This document shows positions 54,822-62,707 of a stretch of DNA of 64,000 nucleotides, in pieces. Position numbers and translations under genes: made by a program. Below the pieces are notes generated by a model. It was not told where the DNA came from and did no database searches. It worked only from the letters and a program-made list of their open reading frames with translations. The DNA lies in the NCBI GenBank assembly GCA_022822665.1, contig JAJEAR010000048.1:1-64000 (forward strand), in the 5' to 3' direction. Source of the stretch: Alphaproteobacteria bacterium (lineage in GTDB: Bacteria > Pseudomonadota > Alphaproteobacteria > Thalassobaculales > Thalassobaculaceae). The first letter of the stretch is position 1. Each line of letters begins with the position of its first letter.

Positions 54822-54945
54822 GCTGTCGACACACCGCAGAGCGGTTCGCGACCGGACGGCGCGGCCGCCTGCGGACCGCAACGCAGGGTGAGGCGCCCTG
54901 CACCAAGGTGGCGCGGTCAGACGCACGCATGTGGAGAACCTCGCA

Positions 54946-56472
54946 ATGATGGACCGCGTATCGGGCTGGACTTCGGAACGCAAGTCGCTGGTCATTCTCG
55001 CCTCCTTCATCGGCTTCGTCGTGGCCGTGGGCGTCGTGAGCGTCGGTATCGAATCCGGCACGGTGATGGCGGACTACGAGATCACCCGGTCGGCCGCGAT
55101 CCACGCCGTCGTGCGCGAGTATCTTTCGATCGCCATGTTCATGAGCCTTGCGATCCTGCTGTTCTCCGGCTACCCGGTCGCCTTCATCCTCGGCGGCCTG
55201 TCGATGCTGTTCGGTCTGCTCGGCTACCTGATGGGCTCGTTCCACCTGATCGAGTTCTTCAATTTCATTCCTCGCATCTGGGGCATGGCGGCGGAGAACC
55301 TGGTCCTCGTCGCGGTACCCGCCTTCGTGTTCATGGGAGTGATGCTGGAACGCAGCGGGATCGCGAACGACCTGCTCTACTGCGTCCAGGTGTTGCTGAA
55401 GCGCGTTCCGGGCGCGCTCGCGCTTGCGGTCACGGTCATGGGGACAATCCTCGCTGCCATGACCGGCATCATCGGCGCCTCGGTGACCATGATGACCGCG
55501 CTCGCCCTGCCGACGATGATGCGCCAGGGCTACAGCCACGCGCTCTCGACAGGCGTGATCGCGGCATCGGGCACGCTCGGGATCCTGATCCCGCCCAGCA
55601 TCATGCTGATCATCATGGCCGACCTCATGGCAATCTCGGTCGGCAACGTGTTCATGGCCGCGATCCTGCCGGGACTGACCCTGTCCGCATTCTACCTGGT
55701 GTTCGTGGCCACACTCGCGGCGGTTCGGCCCGAAATCGCCCCGCCGTTGCCGCGGCACCTGCTCAACATCCCCCGCTCGGAGATGGCGCCCCTGGTCGCC
55801 CGCAGCTTCCTGCCGCCGGTGTTCCTGATCGGCCTGATCAAGGGCTCGATCCTGTTTGGCTGGGCCACGCCGTCAGAGGCCGGTGCGGTCGGCGCCTTTG
55901 GCGCCGCGCTGCTTGCGGCCGCCAACCGCCGCCTGGACTTTCCGACCCTGGTCAACGTGTGCCAGACCTCGGCGCGAACCGTGTCGATGATCTTTTTCAT
56001 CGTCGTCAGCGCCACCTGCTTCGCCTATGTGTACCGGTCCCTTGGCGGCGACGACGTGGTGGAGCACCTGATCATCGAGAAGGCCGGGCTCGGCCCGTGG
56101 GGCATGCTGATCCTGGTGATGGTGATCGTGTTCTTCCTCGGCTTCTTCCTGGATTTCCTCGAGATCACCCTGATCGTCCTGCCGGTGTTCACACCGCTGA
56201 TCATCAACATGGACTTCGGCACCCATGTCCCGTCAAGCGAGATCAAGTACTGGTTCATCATCCTGCTGGCTGTGAACCTGCAGACGTCGTTCCTGACCCC
56301 GCCGTTCGGCTTCGCGCTGTTCTACATGAAGGGCATCGCGCCGCGCGAGATCAAGATTCAGTCGATCTACAAGGGCATTATCCCATTTGTGATCCTGCAG
56401 GCGCTGGGCGTGGTGACGGTCATGGTCTGGCCCGACGTCGCACTGTGGCTGATGCGATCGACCTATGGCTAG
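54946..56472 (+). CDS. TRAP transporter large permease (DctM), copy 1
   Basis: 508 residues from ATG 54946 (GGAG about nine nt upstream); GTG 54931 adds five residues. After an N-terminal extension with one helix (about 12-35) comes a typical DctM body of about 12 helices. It carries VAVPAFVFMGVMLERSG, TGIIGASVTMMTALALPTMM, SGTLGILIPPSIMLI and GWATPSEAGAVGAFGAALL. It forms the ion-coupled transport channel with DctQ. It is about 80 percent identical by eye to the next gene, so this is a tandem duplication. Longer than the usual DctM (about 430 residues) because of the N-terminal extension, present in both copies. Confidence 0.92.
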   Translation: MMDRVSGWTSERKSLVILASFIGFVVAVGVVSVGIESGTVMADYEITRSAAIHAVVREYLSIAMFMSLAILLFSGYPVAFILGGLSMLFGLLGYLMGSFHLIEFFNFIPRIWGMAAENLVLVAVPAFVFMGVMLERSGIANDLLYCVQVLLKRVPGALALAVTVMGTILAAMTGIIGASVTMMTALALPTMMRQGYSHALSTGVIAASGTLGILIPPSIMLIIMADLMAISVGNVFMAAILPGLTLSAFYLVFVATLAAVRPEIAPPLPRHLLNIPRSEMAPLVARSFLPPVFLIGLIKGSILFGWATPSEAGAVGAFGAALLAAANRRLDFPTLVNVCQTSARTVSMIFFIVVSATCFAYVYRSLGGDDVVEHLIIEKAGLGPWGMLILVMVIVFFLGFFLDFLEITLIVLPVFTPLIINMDFGTHVPSSEIKYWFIILLAVNLQTSFLTPPFGFALFYMKGIAPREIKIQSIYKGIIPFVILQALGVVTVMVWPDVALWLMRSTYG

Positions 56473-56742
56473 ACCACCGGTAGTGGCAGGCGGACAGCGG
56501 GTATTCCGGGCCCGGGAGGGCAGTTCGCGGCAGTTCGAGTCGCGGGCCGTGTTGTGTCGGCCGGAAGTCTGGCGTAGATTTCGCACGATCGGAACCCGGG
56601 AGTGACAATCGGCTCGACGAGGAATGGCCTGAACGCGCGGTCGGAACTGCTCGCGGGACGCATGACTGCCGGTGCCGGGAACCGTGGTCCGCAGCACGCC
56701 GCAGCAGTGGCAGTTTCCTGAAGAGGGGCTTGGGGAGAGGCA

Positions 56743-58275
56743 ATGGATCATTCAAGCGTGGGTGGCGGGCGCTCGGCCGAAGGCAAGATCGCCGTACTGC
56801 TGGGAACGCTGCTCGGGCTTGTCGTACTGCTGGCAGCGTACGGCGCCTACAACTACTCCGGCTGGCTGATGGTCGAGGAGGAGATCTCGCGAGGCGAGGC
56901 CCTGACCTGGGTTGCGCAGGAGTACATCTCGATGGTCATGTTCGTGACCCTCGCGCTGCTGCTGTTCTCCGGCTATCCGGTCGCCTTCATCCTCGGCGGC
57001 CTGTCGATGCTGTTCGGCGTTCTGGGTTTCTTCCTCGAGACCTTCTCGCTGATCGAGTTCTTCAACTTCATCCCCCGCATCTGGGGCCAGGCGGCCGAGA
57101 ACCTGGTGCTGGTCGCGGTTCCGGCGTTCGTGTTCATGGGCGTCATGATGGAGCGGAGCGGGATCGCCAACGACCTGCTGTACTGTGTCCAGGTTCTGCT
57201 GAAACGTGTTCCCGGCGCGCTTGCGCTCGCGGTCACGGTCATGGGCACGATCCTCGCGGCCATGACCGGCATCATCGGCGCCTCGGTCACCATGATGACC
57301 GCACTCGCCCTGCCGACAATGATGCGCCAGGGCTACAGCCATGCGCTGTCATGCGGCGTGATCGCGGCGTCGGGCACACTCGGGATCCTGATCCCGCCCA
57401 GCATCATGCTGATCATCATGTCCGACCTGATGGCGATTTCGGTCGGAAACGTGTTCATGGCCGCGGTTGTCCCCGGACTGACCCTCGCGGCCTTCTACCT
57501 GATCTTCGTCGCGACGATCTCGGCCATCAAGCCAAGCATGGCGCCACCGTTGCCCGGGAACCTGCTCAATGTCCCGCGCAACGAGATGGGACCGCTGATC
57601 GCACGCAGCTTCCTGCCACCGGTGTTCCTGATCACGCTCATCAAGGGCTCGATCCTGCTCGGCTGGGCCACACCGTCGGAGGCAGGCGCAGTCGGAGCCT
57701 TCGGTGCAACCCTGCTTGCGGCGTTCAACCGGCGGCTGAACAAGGAAACCCTGGTCGGGGTGTGCCACACCTCGGCGAAGACGGTCTCGATGATCTTCTT
57801 CATCGTCATCAGCGCCACCTGTTTCGCCTACGTCTACCGGTCGCTGGGCGGAGACGATGTCGTCGAGCACCTCATCGTCGAGAAGGCGGGCCTGGACGCG
57901 TGGGGAATGCTGTTCCTGATCATGGCAATCGTGTTCTTCCTCGGGTTCTTCCTCGACTGGCTGGAAATCACCCTGATCGTGCTGCCGGTATTCACGCCGC
58001 TGGTAGCCGGGCTGGACTTCGGCGGTCACCTGCCGCAGGAGGACATCAGGTTCTGGTTCATCATCCTGCTGGCCGTGAACCTGCAAACGTCATTCCTTAC
58101 GCCACCCTTCGGGTTCGCGCTGTTCTACATGAAGGGAATTGCGCCGCGTGAGATCAAGATCGAGTCAATCTACAAGGGCATCATCCCGTTCGTCTTCCTG
58201 CAGGCGCTGGGCGTCATCACCATCCTGGCGTACCCGCAGGTCGCACTGTGGCTGATGCATGTCGTGCACGGGTAG
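56743..58275 (+). CDS. TRAP transporter large permease (DctM), copy 2
   Basis: 510 residues from ATG 56743, with GGGGAGAGG upstream. Same architecture as copy 1, with nearly identical core helices and divergent N-terminus (MDHSSVGGGRSAEGKIAVLL), second loop and some C-terminal positions. Both copies keep the pore-lining motifs, so neither looks dead. The 270-bp gap before it has no T-run terminator. The small permease starts 15 nt after its stop, so copy 2 is the one tightly coupled to DctQ. Two M subunits may allow two transport units to share one binding protein, or may give dosage. Confidence 0.92.
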   Translation: MDHSSVGGGRSAEGKIAVLLGTLLGLVVLLAAYGAYNYSGWLMVEEEISRGEALTWVAQEYISMVMFVTLALLLFSGYPVAFILGGLSMLFGVLGFFLETFSLIEFFNFIPRIWGQAAENLVLVAVPAFVFMGVMMERSGIANDLLYCVQVLLKRVPGALALAVTVMGTILAAMTGIIGASVTMMTALALPTMMRQGYSHALSCGVIAASGTLGILIPPSIMLIIMSDLMAISVGNVFMAAVVPGLTLAAFYLIFVATISAIKPSMAPPLPGNLLNVPRNEMGPLIARSFLPPVFLITLIKGSILLGWATPSEAGAVGAFGATLLAAFNRRLNKETLVGVCHTSAKTVSMIFFIVISATCFAYVYRSLGGDDVVEHLIVEKAGLDAWGMLFLIMAIVFFLGFFLDWLEITLIVLPVFTPLVAGLDFGGHLPQEDIRFWFIILLAVNLQTSFLTPPFGFALFYMKGIAPREIKIESIYKGIIPFVFLQALGVITILAYPQVALWLMHVVHG

Positions 58276-58290
58276 GGGAGGACGCAACTG

Positions 58291-59088
58291 ATGGCTGCCG
58301 AAGAAACTGTCCGGATCGACGCCGGTAACATCACCGGAGGACGGCTGTTCAACCAGCCGACCGCCGACGCCCTGGTCGGGCTGTCGCTGACACTCAGGGG
58401 CTTTGTCGACTGGTGTGGACGGTACGCGTCACTGCTGTTCGTACCGCTGATCCTCGTGACCGTGTACGATGTCTGCCTGCGCAAGACCGGCAAGTTCCAG
58501 ATCGACCTGAAGTTTGCCGCCGAGGAGTGGGGCCTGGGCCCGTTATTCGAGTCCACGCTGCTGCAGGAAAGCCAGTGGCACTTCCACACCGCGCTGTTCG
58601 CCTTCGTGCTCGGGTTCGGCTGTGTCTGGAATACCCAGGTCCGGGTCGACCTGGTGCGCGAACATCTCGCGTTCCGGCGCAAGGCCTGGCTCGAACTGCT
58701 TGGCGCCACTTTCTTCATGCTGCCGTACACGGCAGTGGTGATCTACTTCGCGGCCTCGTTTGCCTACGATTCATGGGCGATCAGTGAAATCTCCGCCTCC
58801 CAGGTGGGACTGCCGCACCGGTGGATCATCAAGACTGTGCTCACGCTCGGGTTCTGCGTCGCCTTCATCGCCGGGATTGCGGTGTGGCTGCAGGCCCTGC
58901 TGGCACTGACCGCGCCACAGGCGATGCGCTACGAACTCATGACCCTCGAATGGCCGGAAGATACCGGTGCGACGATCGAGGGCAAGGAGCGGATGGACGT
59001 CGACCTGAGCGTGTCGGTCGAGGAAGATCTGGAACTCCAGACCAAGCAGATCCTGGGTGAGGAAGTCGTCCAGAACAAGCAGACCTGA
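58291..59088 (+). CDS. TRAP transporter small permease (DctQ) with a long C-terminal tail
   Basis: 265 residues, longer than the usual 160-200. Four membrane helices at about 48-66, 95-115, 130-152 and 175-205, with FKFAAEEWGLGPLFESTLLQ between the first two. The DctQ body has VRVDLVREHLAFRRKAWLELLGA. The last 55 residues form an acidic, Gln/Glu-rich cytoplasmic tail (DVDLSVSVEEDLELQTKQILGEE) not seen in typical DctQ. It pairs with a DctM subunit. A strong terminator follows, closing the P-M-M-Q unit. Confidence 0.88.
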   Translation: MAAEETVRIDAGNITGGRLFNQPTADALVGLSLTLRGFVDWCGRYASLLFVPLILVTVYDVCLRKTGKFQIDLKFAAEEWGLGPLFESTLLQESQWHFHTALFAFVLGFGCVWNTQVRVDLVREHLAFRRKAWLELLGATFFMLPYTAVVIYFAASFAYDSWAISEISASQVGLPHRWIIKTVLTLGFCVAFIAGIAVWLQALLALTAPQAMRYELMTLEWPEDTGATIEGKERMDVDLSVSVEEDLELQTKQILGEEVVQNKQT

Positions 59089-59122
59089 CGCGGAGGCCCG
59101 CGGAAACGCGACCTTGTCCCTG

Positions 59123-59158
59123 CGGGCGCCCGCCGTTTGACGGGCGCCCGTTTTTTTT
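59123..59158 (+). terminator. Strong intrinsic terminator after dctQ
   Basis: CGGGCGCCCG at 59123-59132 pairs with the same self-complementary sequence at 59141-59150 across an 8-nt loop, followed by eight T at 59151-59158. It lies 34 nt after the dctQ stop and ends the TRAP transcription unit. Confidence 0.9.
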
Positions 59159-59188
59159 CTTGAGGCCACAGGAGCACGTTCAAGCGAC

Positions 59189-59668
59189 ATGTGGAAGTGG
59201 CAGGATTTCCTGAAACGCTATGTGTGGGACGAGGACACCACCCCGTACTTCACCGCGGTCGCGAAGCTCAGCCGCGGCCAGGCCGACAACGAACTGTTCT
59301 TCTTTGCCATCATGGCGTCGGTCCTGTTCGGGATCGGGACCTTTGCTTCCATCACCGGCCATGCGCCCTTCGGGGTTTCAAAGCTCGCGGCCATCTACTG
59401 CTTTACCGTTGTTTCCGCCGCAGTGCTGGTCGGCACGGTCAAGATCGTCTACGCCGCACTGTGGGTCGCCAGCGCACCGGTCATCGTGTTCCTGGCGGTG
59501 CTGGGGTTCGGGTTTCCCGACAGCATGGCACTGGTCGACGAACTGGTCCTGCTGGTCCTGCTGCTGCTCCTGACACGCTACATGTGGCGGGTCATCCAGA
59601 TCTGCCGGGTCTACCGGATGCTGCCGCACCGCGAACCTCAGAACCGGTCGCGGCGGCGCCTGTTCTGA
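59189..59668 (+). CDS. Small membrane protein next to the TRAP locus
   Basis: 159 residues with about four helices (36-56, 66-90, 90-110, 113-132) after a soluble, charged N-terminus (MWKWQDFLKRYVWDEDTTPYF). A basic C-terminal tail ends QNRSRRRLF. ATG 59189 is preceded by a weak Shine-Dalgarno. I do not recognise a family; the fold looks like a generic small inner-membrane protein. The next gene starts with GTG two nt after the TGA stop, so the two are translationally coupled. The terminator upstream separates them from dctQ, so they likely have their own promoter. Confidence 0.7.
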   Translation: MWKWQDFLKRYVWDEDTTPYFTAVAKLSRGQADNELFFFAIMASVLFGIGTFASITGHAPFGVSKLAAIYCFTVVSAAVLVGTVKIVYAALWVASAPVIVFLAVLGFGFPDSMALVDELVLLVLLLLLTRYMWRVIQICRVYRMLPHREPQNRSRRRLF

Positions 59669-59670
59669 AC

Positions 59671-60048
59671 GTGCAGACGCTGGAGCGACTGAACCGGGCA
59701 CTGCTGGCGACCTACCGCTGGCATCAGCCGCTGTTCCTGGCCGGCCTGGCCGTACTCGGGACCATTGACCTTGCGTTCTTCGATGGCTGGGGGACCTTCT
59801 GGGTCATGCTGTCGTGGGGCATGGTCTTCGGCATCCACTTCATGGTGTTCCGCGCCCAGACGGTGGACGAACGCTGGGTTGCGGAACGCACGATCTTCGA
59901 CGTGCAGCGGCCCTGGGACACCGGTCACATCCAGGAGATCAGGAAAAGCCCGTTCGGCAAGTCGATCTACCGCACCGAGCTCGGCCGGGTCGACGAACAA
60001 GGCCGGCCGGTTTCCCGTCGAAAGAACCCACCGACCGAACGGAGCTGA
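59671..60048 (+). CDS. 2TM-domain-type small membrane protein
   Basis: 125 residues from GTG 59671, two nt after the previous stop; no strong ribosome site, so it likely depends on coupling. Two helices (about 18-34 and 40-58, FWVMLSWGMVFGIHFMVF) resemble the 2TM domain. A soluble tail follows with WVAERTIFDVQRPWDTGHI and a basic, Arg/Lys-rich end. The frame is open upstream through the previous gene but out of phase with it. Partner of the preceding membrane protein; role unknown. Confidence 0.7.
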   Translation: MQTLERLNRALLATYRWHQPLFLAGLAVLGTIDLAFFDGWGTFWVMLSWGMVFGIHFMVFRAQTVDERWVAERTIFDVQRPWDTGHIQEIRKSPFGKSIYRTELGRVDEQGRPVSRRKNPPTERS

Positions 60049-60246
60049 CGGCGCCGTTTCCGCCCCGCGGGGCCTCTCCCCGGCCAGCGGAAGGCGTTGC
60101 CTGCCGATCCATCCCGTCGGACGGTGCTGACTGCCGGCCTGTCCCGTGAAGATCCGGCGCTGCCCCGCGATGATTCGCTTTGTTGAACACGCGCGACTGA
60201 CGTACCCTTGTGGCCAGGTGGTCGGCATAGCTGGAGGTACGGGGCC

Positions 60247-62688
60247 ATGGCTGATCTTCCAGCTCATGCCCGGGTCGTCGTCATCGGGGGCGGCGTCGTC
60301 GGCTGTTCCGTCCTCTACCACCTGGCTCTCGCCGGCTGGGCGGACTGCGTGGTGCTGGAAAAGGCCGAACTCGCCTCGGGCTCGAGCTGGCACGCGGCCG
60401 GCAACTGTCCCAATTTCTCGGCATCCTGGAGCATCATGAAGCTCCAGAGCGACTCGACCGCGCTCTACCGCGAACTCGCCTCGCGGCCTGATGCCCCGAT
60501 CAACTACCACGTGACCGGCTCGATTCGGCTCGCACACAGCGCTGCGCGCATGCACGAGTTCGCGCATGTGGTGTCCATGGGACGGAACATGGGGCTGGAA
60601 TTCGAACTCCTCGGTCCCGACGACCTGCGCGCCCGCTACCCGTTTCTCGAGACCCACGACCTGGAGGGCGGGCTGTGGGATCCGACCGACGGGGATATCG
60701 ACCCGTCACAGCTGACCCAGGCGCTGGCCGCCGCCGCGCGCGGCCTGGGAGCGAGGGTGGTCCGGTTCTGCCCGGTCACAGGGGTCGAGCGCACTGCCGG
60801 GGGCTGGCGCGTGCTCACTCCGCAGGGCGCGGTGAGCTGCCGGTACGTGGTAAACGCCGCCGGCTATCGGGCGCGCGAAGTCGGGCGGATGTTTGGTCGC
60901 GAGGTCCCGTCAGTCGCCCTGTCGCACCAGTACATGGTCACGGAATCCATCGATGCCCTTGCCGATCGCGACCGGAGGCTGCCGTTGCTGCGCGACCCCG
61001 ACAGTTCCTGGTACCTGCGCCAGGAAATCGACGGGCTGCTGCTCGGACCCTACGAGCGGAACTGCCGGGCGCACTGGACAGGTCGTGACGACCCGATGCC
61101 CGACGACTTCTCGTTCCAGCTCTACCCGGACGACCTCGACCGGCTCGAGTGGTACATCGAGGATGCGTGCGCCCGGGTGCCGGTGCTGGGTACGGCCGGC
61201 ATCAGCCGGGTGGTCAACGGGCCCATTCCCTATGCACCCGACGGCAACCCCCTGGTCGGACCGATGCCGGGCGTGCCCGACGCCTTCGAGGCCTGCGTCT
61301 TCACCTTCGGCATCGTCCAGGCCGGGGGAGCCGGAAGACTGCTGGCCGAGTGGATCACCGAAGGCGAGACATCAACCGACAGCTGGTCGATCGACCCGCG
61401 CCGGTTCACCGACCACGCCAACCAGGTCTACGCCGAGGCCAAGGGCATCGAGGTCTACTCGCACGAATACGCCATGCACTTCCCGGGCATCCAGTGGCCG
61501 GCGGGCCGGCCGGCGAAGACATCGCCGGTCCATGCCATGCTGGAAGCCAGGGGTGCGGAGTTCGGCGCCGCCGGCGGTTGGGAGCGGGCCGACTGGTTTC
61601 CGCGCGACAGTGACCGGCGCGGACCGGCCTGCGGCTGGGGCCGGCAACACTGGTTCGGGACCGTGGGCGAGGAGTGCCGGCACGTCGCCCGCGCGGCCGG
61701 AGTCCTGGACCTGCCGGGGTTCTCGCGTTTCGAGATCACCGGCTCCGACGCGGCCGCCTGGCTGTTGCGGATGATCACCGGCCGGCTTCCGGCCCCGGGC
61801 CGGACCGGCCTTGCCTACTTCGCCTCTCCGGCGGGGCGGGTCCTGACCGAAATGACCATCACCCGGTTCGATGACGGCCGCTTCTGGCTGCTCGGGCCGG
61901 CAGGCGGCTACTGGCACGACCGTGATTGGCTCCTCGGGCACCGGTCAGGCGACGTGCGGATCGAGGACCTGACCAGCCGCTGGACGACGCTCGTCATCGC
62001 CGGGCCGCGCTCGCGCGAGGTGATGGCGAATGCAACGGCACTCGCGCTGTCGAACGAGGAATTCCCGTGGCTGCATCACCGTCCGGTCGAGGTGGCGATG
62101 GCGCGCGGACACGCGATCCGGGTCTCCTATGCCGGCGAGCTCGGGTGGGAACTGCATGTCCCGTTCGAACACGCCGCAGCGGTGTACCGCAGGGTGCTCG
62201 AGGCCGGCGAGGCCTGTGGCATCGCCGATTTCGGAATGCTGGCGCTGGACTCGATGCGGATCGAAAAGGGCTACCGGTCGTGGAAGAGCGACCTCAGCAG
62301 CGACTACAGCATGATCGAGAGTGGCCTGGCCGGCTGGATAGACTTCCGCAAGGACGATTTCGTCGGCCGGACGGCACTGCTTGCCGAACGCGAGGCCGGA
62401 CCAGTCCGCGATTGCGCCACGCTTCTCGTTGACGAACCGGCGCTGCCGGGACACGGCGAGGCGATCGCCCTGTCGACGGTGTTCGACGGGCCAACCCCGG
62501 TCGGGCTCGTGCTGTCGGCCGGCTACGGACACCGGGTCGGCCAGTCGCTGGCCCTGGCGGTCTGCGAGACCGCGGCACTCGAACCCGGCCGTGCGCTCGA
62601 AATCGAGATCCTGGGAGAACGGCGCGCGGCGCGGGTCGCACCGCGCCGGGCCGTCTATGACCCCGACAACCTGCGCCTGAAGGCGTAA
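60247..62688 (+). CDS. Dimethylglycine/sarcosine dehydrogenase-like flavoprotein with C-terminal GcvT domain
   Basis: 813 residues from ATG 60247. The N-terminal DAO-type FAD domain has GGGVVG (14-19) and SGSSWHAAGN, in which His49 matches the covalently flavinylated His of dimethylglycine dehydrogenase. The C-terminal half (about 430-813) is an aminomethyltransferase-like GcvT fold with FSRFEITGSDAAAWLLRM, RIEKGYRSWKSDLSSDYSMIE and GLAGWIDFRKDDFVGR. Such proteins oxidatively demethylate N-methylated amino acids, passing the one-carbon unit to tetrahydrofolate. It precedes the MttB-family gene by 19 nt, so a methylated-amine substrate is likely. The exact substrate is unknown. Confidence 0.88.
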   Translation: MADLPAHARVVVIGGGVVGCSVLYHLALAGWADCVVLEKAELASGSSWHAAGNCPNFSASWSIMKLQSDSTALYRELASRPDAPINYHVTGSIRLAHSAARMHEFAHVVSMGRNMGLEFELLGPDDLRARYPFLETHDLEGGLWDPTDGDIDPSQLTQALAAAARGLGARVVRFCPVTGVERTAGGWRVLTPQGAVSCRYVVNAAGYRAREVGRMFGREVPSVALSHQYMVTESIDALADRDRRLPLLRDPDSSWYLRQEIDGLLLGPYERNCRAHWTGRDDPMPDDFSFQLYPDDLDRLEWYIEDACARVPVLGTAGISRVVNGPIPYAPDGNPLVGPMPGVPDAFEACVFTFGIVQAGGAGRLLAEWITEGETSTDSWSIDPRRFTDHANQVYAEAKGIEVYSHEYAMHFPGIQWPAGRPAKTSPVHAMLEARGAEFGAAGGWERADWFPRDSDRRGPACGWGRQHWFGTVGEECRHVARAAGVLDLPGFSRFEITGSDAAAWLLRMITGRLPAPGRTGLAYFASPAGRVLTEMTITRFDDGRFWLLGPAGGYWHDRDWLLGHRSGDVRIEDLTSRWTTLVIAGPRSREVMANATALALSNEEFPWLHHRPVEVAMARGHAIRVSYAGELGWELHVPFEHAAAVYRRVLEAGEACGIADFGMLALDSMRIEKGYRSWKSDLSSDYSMIESGLAGWIDFRKDDFVGRTALLAEREAGPVRDCATLLVDEPALPGHGEAIALSTVFDGPTPVGLVLSAGYGHRVGQSLALAVCETAALEPGRALEIEILGERRAARVAPRRAVYDPDNLRLKA

Positions 62689-62707
62689 CGCACAGGGAGG
62701 AAGCGGC

